Origin: Chitinophagaceae bacterium
GTDB taxonomy: Bacteria > Bacteroidota > Bacteroidia > Chitinophagales > Chitinophagaceae
Direction of reading: 5' to 3'
DNA length: 10,655 nucleotides
Assembly: GCA_947483345.1 (NCBI GenBank)
Contig: CANKNL010000086.1
Coordinates: 1 to 10,655, forward strand
Shown piece after piece: positions 6,475-10,655 of the stretch. Under the pieces are notes generated by a model. That model did not search any database. It had not been told where the DNA came from and worked only from the letters and a program-made list of their open reading frames with translations. A program made the position numbers and the translations under genes. How positions within the stretch are numbered: the first letter of the stretch is position 1; each line of letters begins with the position of its first letter.

Positions 6475-7225
6475 ATTGCATCCTAAAAGTTAATGCAGCA
6501 AAGTCTGCTACACTCAACGCCTCGGCTCTTTTTAAAAAAAGTTCATCCTGTAAAACATCGGCAGGGAATAAACTTTTAACCGCATTGCGCATGGTTTTTC
6601 GCCGCTGGTTAAACGCTGTTTTTACCAATACCCAAAATGCTCTTTCGCTTTTATACTCCAGTTGCGTTGTTTTTCGCTTCATGCGTATTACGCCGCTCTG
6701 TACTTTGGGCGGTGGATCAAAACAATCATTGCTTACATCAAACAAATATTCAATTTCGTAGTAAGCCTGCATCAACACACTTAATACCCCATATACTTTA
6801 CTACCTTCTTTTGAGGCCGCCCGTTGCGCTACTTCCTTTTGAAACATGCCAATGATACAGGGTACGTCATCTTTCCATTCTAAAACCTTAAATAATATTT
6901 GTGTGGAAATATTATAAGGAAAATTGCCAATTACGGTAAAGGGTTCATCAAAGGGTTTATCCATATCCAAAAAACTCTGATGAATAATTTTAGTTTTAAG
7001 TAGCGGGTATTTTTTTGAGAGGTATACAACTTTTTCTTCATCCAGTTCCACGGCCTTGAAATCAATATTGGCAAAACCCATCAGGTATTTGGTTAGGGCT
7101 CCGCCACCGGGGCCCACTTCCAGCAGGTTTTTAAACGGTTCTTCTTTTAATACATCAATAATTTTCTGAATAACAATTTCATCTTTTAAAAAATGTTGCC
7201 CCAGCGATTTTTTATGTGTGTACAT
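6473..7225 (-). CDS. rsmA: 16S rRNA dimethyladenosine transferase RsmA (KsgA)
   Basis: This 250-residue enzyme transfers four methyl groups from S-adenosylmethionine to two adjacent adenines (A1518 and A1519 in E. coli numbering) near the 3' end of 16S rRNA during small-subunit maturation. Family signatures are all present: KSLGQHFL (6-13), SAM-binding EVGPGGG (36-42), acidic AVELDE (58-63), catalytic NFPYNIS (101-107), the CFDPPPKV segment (168-175) and FNQRRKTMRN (205-214). The length is close to the usual 250-270. It is transcribed alone, convergent with the barrel operon, and has its own candidate promoter a few bases before the start codon. It marks where the accessory locus ends and housekeeping sequence resumes. 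Confidence 0.96.
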   Translation of the reverse strand: MYTHKKSLGQHFLKDEIVIQKIIDVLKEEPFKNLLEVGPGGGALTKYLMGFANIDFKAVELDEEKVVYLSKKYPLLKTKIIHQSFLDMDKPFDEPFTVIGNFPYNISTQILFKVLEWKDDVPCIIGMFQKEVAQRAASKEGSKVYGVLSVLMQAYYEIEYLFDVSNDCFDPPPKVQSGVIRMKRKTTQLEYKSERAFWVLVKTAFNQRRKTMRNAVKSLFPADVLQDELFLKRAEALSVADFAALTFRMQ

Positions 7226-7230
7226 GGCTG

Positions 7231-7259
7231 CAAATGTAACTTAAAATATGACCGCCCAA
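7231..7259 (-). promoter_or_regulatory. Candidate rsmA promoter, near-leaderless
   Basis: On the minus strand TACATTTG (7238-7231) fits TAnnTTTG exactly, and a TTG (7259-7257) lies 18 bp upstream, close to Bacteroidota sigma-A spacing. Only 5 bases separate the box from the ATG at 7225, so transcription would start at or beside the start codon, giving a leaderless or almost leaderless mRNA. No other in-frame ATG exists in the first part of the gene. Confidence 0.6.
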
Positions 7260-7529
7260 TTAATGAAAACGCCTAACCTTAAAAACGACTATGTGATTTG
7301 TGACCATGGATCAGTTTTTTGCCACGGTTTCTGTATTAATCATTATTTTTAAAATGCGTAAGCTGTTTAAACAATACCTGACCGGGTAAAATTAATGACC
7401 AGCTTGCTACAGAGACAGAACATGATTAATTTTAATGATTATTCTTTTTACAGATCAAAGCCTCTGTGAATAGCCAAAGCATAAATATCATGTAGCCAAG
7501 TTGGTTAACATCAAGAAAAAAGATTGACT
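7260..7529. other. Intergenic region upstream of moaA, no gene seen
   Basis: No coding frame or RNA gene was recognised. A convincing -7 box for moaA was not found, and neither the TATGA-N6-TCATA dyad nor the CGTTAT-N12-ATAACG dyad occurs here. A 6-bp complementary pair ACAGAG (7409-7414) and CTCTGT (7462-7467) is too short and too far apart to count as a structure. Confidence 0.4.
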
Positions 7530-8510
7530 ATGCTAAAAGACAGTTTTGGTCGTGTGCATGATTACCTGCGCATATCATTAACAGATGTTTGTAATTTCAG
7601 ATGCCGGTATTGCATGCCCGATGAAGACACCCAATTTATGCCAGCTGCACAATTAATGCAGGCCGATGAAATAGAACTGATTGCCGCCCGCTTTGTACAA
7701 ATGGGTGTAAAAAAAATAAGACTTACCGGAGGTGAACCGCTTGTACGTAAAGATGCAGAAGATATTATCATGCGCTTATCAAAATACCCGGTAGAACTAA
7801 CTATTACAACCAATGGCACTGCAATTAAAACAGCCATACCTGTTTTAAAAAAAGCGGGCATACAATCCATTAATATTAGCCTTGACAGCCTCAATAAAGA
7901 GAATTTTTTTCTGATTACAAAGCGACCATTATTCGAAAAAGTGTGGAACAACATACAGCTTCTTTTAGATGAAGGTTTTCATGTAAAAGTAAATACGGTG
8001 GTTATGCGGGGTGTTAATGATCACGAAATTCTTGATTTTATAGAATGGACCAAAACGCAACCGGTACATGTACGATTCATTGAGTTTATGCCCTTTGATG
8101 GCAATCGATGGACAGATAAAAAAGTATTCAGTTACCGCGAAATTTTAGCTGTAGCAGAGTCCGGATATAGTTTCCTCAGGATGCAGGATGCCATAAATGA
8201 AACTGCCAAAAAATACAAACCATATAACCACCAGGGCAGTTTTGCCATCATCAGCACCATGAGTGCACCTTTTTGCAGTAACTGCAACCGGATGCGTTTA
8301 ACGGCTGATGGCAAAATGAAAAATTGTTTATTCTCCAAAGGCGAAGTAGACATTTTAAGTGCCTTAAGAAACGGAGAAGATATTGTACCACTCATTAAAC
8401 AATGCGTAACGGATAAAGCCGCCGCTTTGGGCGGACAGTTTGAAGGTGATTATGAAAAAATTGATGCCGCAAAAATCAAAAATCGCAGTATGATCAATAT
8501 TGGAGGTTAA
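7530..8510 (+). CDS. moaA: GTP 3',8-cyclase MoaA (molybdenum cofactor biosynthesis)
   Basis: Radical-SAM enzyme that converts GTP to 3',8-cyclo-GTP, the first step of molybdopterin synthesis, together with MoaC. I chose the ATG at 7530 (326 residues); a TTG at 7524 would add only two residues. The radical-SAM cluster motif is C21-x3-C25-x2-C28 within DVCNFRCRYCMP, followed by RLTGGEPL (64-71). The second 4Fe-4S cluster, which binds GTP, is C249-x2-C252-x13-C266 with NRMRLTADG between. The protein ends in the conserved Gly-Gly tail (SMINIGG) needed by MoaA. All catalytic elements look intact. It is followed after 53 nt by moeA. No moaC, moaE or moaD is visible in the window. Cytoplasmic. Confidence 0.96.
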   Translation: MLKDSFGRVHDYLRISLTDVCNFRCRYCMPDEDTQFMPAAQLMQADEIELIAARFVQMGVKKIRLTGGEPLVRKDAEDIIMRLSKYPVELTITTNGTAIKTAIPVLKKAGIQSINISLDSLNKENFFLITKRPLFEKVWNNIQLLLDEGFHVKVNTVVMRGVNDHEILDFIEWTKTQPVHVRFIEFMPFDGNRWTDKKVFSYREILAVAESGYSFLRMQDAINETAKKYKPYNHQGSFAIISTMSAPFCSNCNRMRLTADGKMKNCLFSKGEVDILSALRNGEDIVPLIKQCVTDKAAALGGQFEGDYEKIDAAKIKNRSMINIGG

Positions 8511-8520
8511 TTTTTTTATC

Positions 8521-8548
8521 AGCGTTATTCCTTTTTTGGCATAACGCT
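8521..8548 (+). promoter_or_regulatory. Candidate ModE-type operator (Mo-box) upstream of moeA
   Basis: A perfect 8-bp inverted repeat, AGCGTTAT (8521-8528) and ATAACGCT (8541-8548), is separated by 12 bases. The core CGTTAT-N12-ATAACG has the half-site sequence and spacing I recall for ModE operators such as the one before E. coli modA. It lies in the moaA-moeA gap, 15 bp before the moeA ATG, and a ModE-type gene lies just downstream. As RNA it could also fold into a hairpin (inner CC/GG pair around six T), but no T-run follows, so it is not a typical intrinsic terminator. Confidence 0.55.
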
Positions 8549-8563
8549 AAATACAAGTATAAT

Positions 8564-9739
8564 ATGATCAGTGTAACAGACGCTAAAAAATTGATACTGG
8601 AAAATTGTGGGGCTTCCATAGTCAAATCGTTAACCCTAATTGAAGCCAATGGGTATATCCTTGCCGAACCTGTTTTTGCCTTGATAGACACGCCTCCATT
8701 TGATCAATCTGCTATGGATGGCTATGCTTTTTCTTATGAAAACTGGGATAAAAAAAACCCTTTACTTGTACAAGGTGAAATTCAAACAGGATACTATTCT
8801 AACAACCCGGTGCCAGCACAAGAAGCCGTTAGGATATTTACCGGAGCCCCTTTACCGCCCGATACAGACACGGTAGTGATGCAGGAAAAAATAATTAAGG
8901 CCGGCAATACTATTCACATTTTGGATGAACAGGTATATCAAGGCAGCCATGTAAGACTGCAAGGCTCACAAACTAAAAACGGTGAGATGGCCTTAGGGCG
9001 CGGACAGTTGCTGACACCCGCAGGCCTTTCTTTTTTGGCAGGTATTGGTATTCAAACAGTAAACGTATTTTCAAAACCCACTGTCAGCATTATTGTAACC
9101 GGAAAAGAATTAATTATTGCTGGCAACCCAATTACCAAAGGAAAAATATTTGAATCCAATTCAATAGGATTGGTTTCGGCATTACAGCAATCGGGCCTAT
9201 CACCGGTTTCGGTTGAAGTGATTGATGATGAGGAAGAAGATATCAACAATGCCATAACCCGGCAATTGCAAGTTGATATACTTATACTTACAGGAGGCGT
9301 TTCTGTTGGCGATTATGACTTGGTACCTGCTGCACTTGAAAAATGTGGTGTAAATAAAATATTTCATAAAGTAAAACAAAAACCCGGTAAGCCTTTTTAT
9401 TTTGGCCGCTGTGGGCAAACCCTTGTATTTGCATTACCCGGTAACCCGGCGGCAGTAATGAGTTGTTACTACGAATATGTGGTATTAGCCATCAGCCATT
9501 TTACACACAAAAATTATTTTAAAAGATTGTTGTTGCCCCTGGCCGATGATTTTTATAAAAAACCAGGACTTACCTATTTTCTAAAAGGAAAAACAAGTGA
9601 ACATGATGTGGCTATTTTAAATAATCAGGAAAGTTACCTACTGAATTCTTTTGCCATTGCAGATTGCCTGCTGGAATTAGATGAAGATAAAACAGATTTT
9701 AAAAAAGGCGAATTGGTAAATATTTGTATGATCATTTAA
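8564..9739 (+). CDS. moeA: Molybdopterin molybdenumtransferase MoeA
   Basis: MoeA inserts molybdate into adenylylated molybdopterin to make active Moco. The 391-residue protein matches the usual length of about 400. Signatures in order: DTPPFDQSAMDGYA (42-55, containing the counterpart of E. coli Asp59), TGAPLPPDTDTVVMQE (93-108), GSHVRLQGSQTKNGE (127-141), the MPT-binding fold with SIIVTGKEL (175-183), KIFESNS (194-200), TGGVSVGDYD (243-252), KQKPGKPFYFG (271-281) and LPGNPAAV (291-298). All appear intact. The C-terminal domain IV is present but diverged. The start ATG has no Shine-Dalgarno sequence, as is common in Bacteroidota. It lies downstream of moaA after 53 nt that hold a ModE-box-like dyad, and is followed after 11 nt by the ModE-type regulator. 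Cytoplasmic. Confidence 0.95.
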   Translation: MISVTDAKKLILENCGASIVKSLTLIEANGYILAEPVFALIDTPPFDQSAMDGYAFSYENWDKKNPLLVQGEIQTGYYSNNPVPAQEAVRIFTGAPLPPDTDTVVMQEKIIKAGNTIHILDEQVYQGSHVRLQGSQTKNGEMALGRGQLLTPAGLSFLAGIGIQTVNVFSKPTVSIIVTGKELIIAGNPITKGKIFESNSIGLVSALQQSGLSPVSVEVIDDEEEDINNAITRQLQVDILILTGGVSVGDYDLVPAALEKCGVNKIFHKVKQKPGKPFYFGRCGQTLVFALPGNPAAVMSCYYEYVVLAISHFTHKNYFKRLLLPLADDFYKKPGLTYFLKGKTSEHDVAILNNQESYLLNSFAIADCLLELDEDKTDFKKGELVNICMII

Positions 9740-9750
9740 ACCGCTATAAC

Positions 9751-10083
9751 ATGTCGGCATTAAAAATAAAAGGCCATATTTGGATTGAAAATAAAAAAGG
9801 TCACCTGATAGGTCCCGGAAGAAAGGAATTACTGGAAGCCATACGGGACAATGGTTCCATAAAACTTGCTGCCATATCCATGAAAATGTCTTACCGCCAT
9901 GCCTGGGAAATGATTAATCAATTAAATCATGTGTCGGCCAAACCCCTGGTCATAAAAATTGCCGGTGGCGCAAGTGGTGGTGGCACGGTTATTACAAAAG
10001 AAGGTGCAGCGTTGATCATTTTGTATAAACAACTGGAGACTGCCTTTCAAAAATTTAAAACTCAAATGAACAAAACTATTTAA
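9751..10083 (+). CDS. Stand-alone ModE-type winged-helix DNA-binding protein
   Basis: This 110-residue protein corresponds to the N-terminal LysR-type helix-turn-helix domain of ModE. Visible signatures: GHIWIENKKGHLIGPGRKELLEAI (8-31), the helix-turn-helix GSIKLAAISMKMSYRHAWEMINQLN (35-59) and the wing AGGASGGGTVITKEG (71-85). The Mop/TOBE molybdate-binding half of full ModE is absent, so direct molybdate sensing is not evident from the sequence. I chose the ATG at 9751; a TTG at 9724 would overlap moeA. It sits 11 nt after moeA and 2 nt before the TSUP gene, within the Moco operon. It may bind the CGTTAT-N12-ATAACG dyad upstream of moeA, giving autoregulation (inference). The family call is strong; the ligand is unknown. 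Confidence 0.85.
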   Translation: MSALKIKGHIWIENKKGHLIGPGRKELLEAIRDNGSIKLAAISMKMSYRHAWEMINQLNHVSAKPLVIKIAGGASGGGTVITKEGAALIILYKQLETAFQKFKTQMNKTI

Positions 10084-10085
10084 CC

Positions 10086-10655
10086 GTGCTGTATAGCGAA
10101 ATTTTATTTTATATTTTATTACTACTGGTAGCTTTTCTCTATGCAACTGTAGGGCATGGCGGAGCAAGCGGGTATTTGGCTTTAATGGCATTTTTTTCTT
10201 TTGCACCCGAAACCATGCGGCCAAGCGCATTACTGTTGAATATATTTGTGTCGGCTATTGCTTTTATACAATATTACCGCTGTGGTTATTTTTCCTGGAA
10301 GTTGTTCTGGCCTTTCGCGATGGCATCAGTACCTGCAGCGTTTATTGGCGGGTTAATTACTGTTGATGAAGGTATTTATAAAAAAATACTCGCCATACTG
10401 TTACTTTTTTCAGTGGTTAAACTACTCGAATTGCCTGTTGGAGCAGGTACAGATAAAAAAGCGCAAAACCTTACCGTATCTGTTTTTATTGGTTCTGCAA
10501 TTGGTCTTTTTTCGGGAATGATTGGTATTGGCGGTGGTATTATTTTAAGTCCGGTGATTTTACTTTTGCATTGGGCCGATATGAAACAGACAGCCGCTGT
10601 TTCGGCGTTGTTTATTTTCGTAAACAGTTTGGCGGGATTATCAGGGCTTTTTGCC
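10086..10655 (+). CDS. TSUP-family (TauE/SafE) membrane transporter, partial (runs off right edge)
   Basis: The frame is open from a GTG at 10086 to the window end: 190 codons, against about 250 in the family. GTG is the likely start because the gene begins 2 nt after the preceding stop and no ATG precedes the conserved first helix; a CTG follows at 10089. Hydrophobic helices alternate with the paired family motifs: ATVGHGGASGYLALMAFF in the first half, and GLFSGMIGIGGGIILSPVILL in the second half. TSUP proteins move small sulphur or carbon anions across the inner membrane, for example sulphite, sulphoacetate and taurine-derived products. Next to Moco genes it might export sulphite or handle an oxyanion, but the substrate cannot be read from the sequence. 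Co-transcribed with moeA and the ModE-type gene, probably translationally coupled. Confidence 0.85.
   Translation, partial: MLYSEILFYILLLLVAFLYATVGHGGASGYLALMAFFSFAPETMRPSALLLNIFVSAIAFIQYYRCGYFSWKLFWPFAMASVPAAFIGGLITVDEGIYKKILAILLLFSVVKLLELPVGAGTDKKAQNLTVSVFIGSAIGLFSGMIGIGGGIILSPVILLLHWADMKQTAAVSALFIFVNSLAGLSGLFA

Noticed and set aside
7260..7529. A Moco riboswitch or other structured leader before moaA
   Set aside because: No stable nested helices were found; the only complementary pair (ACAGAG/CTCTGT) is short and 47 nt apart.
8521..8548. Intrinsic terminator between moaA and moeA
   Set aside because: The hairpin is not followed by a T-run on either strand; the T residues are in the loop. 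An operator reading fits better.
9724..9750. TTG start for the ModE-type protein overlapping moeA
   Set aside because: The ATG at 9751 matches the family's N-terminus and avoids overlapping the end of moeA.
1..10655. CRISPR arrays, insertion sequences, tRNA or rRNA genes
   Set aside because: No regularly spaced repeats, transposase-like frames, flanking inverted repeats or tRNA-like folds were recognised.

Overview
The window looks like a Bacteroidota chromosome, most likely Chitinophagaceae or a close relative. The evidence is AT-rich DNA, genes without Shine-Dalgarno sequences, -7 boxes of the TAnnTTTG type, many short lipoproteins with Bacteroidota-style leaders, and two DUF5777-type beta-barrels. 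The genus assignment is inference.

Region 1 (1-6424) is an accessory respiratory or envelope locus. A leftward gene with a twin-arginine motif starts at 84 and leaves the window. Two operons then diverge from an AT-rich centre (3166-3616). The leftward one encodes an ethylbenzene-dehydrogenase-type haem-binding lipoprotein, a small cytochrome-like lipoprotein and a DUF5777 barrel. The rightward one encodes two more cytochrome-like lipoproteins and a second DUF5777 barrel. Most of the haem-type motifs in the small lipoproteins are CX4CH rather than CX2CH. Both operons appear to end at intrinsic terminators (416-442 and 6438-6474). All three transcription units (leftward gene, left operon, right operon) have a TATGA-N6-TCATA-like dyad centred exactly 51.5 bp from the first base of a -7-like box, which lies 68-71 bp from the start codon. 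This suggests one Crp/Fnr-type activator for the whole set.

Region 2 (6473-7529) holds the housekeeping gene rsmA (ksgA) on the minus strand, with a -7 box almost touching its start codon, followed by about 300 bases in which I see no gene.

Region 3 (7530-10655) is a molybdenum-cofactor operon: moaA, moeA, a stand-alone ModE-type DNA-binding protein and a TSUP (TauE/SafE) transporter that runs off the right edge. A dyad CGTTAT-N12-ATAACG between moaA and moeA has the geometry of a ModE operator.

Taken together, EB_dh-type proteins are known as haem subunits of type II DMSO-reductase-family molybdoenzymes, and the cofactor genes lie next door. The working model is therefore an anaerobic or nitrogen-oxide/oxyanion respiration island with a molybdoenzyme to the left, periplasm-facing lipoprotein cytochromes, and outer-membrane barrels. 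No catalytic molybdoenzyme subunit is visible here, so the substrate cannot be named.
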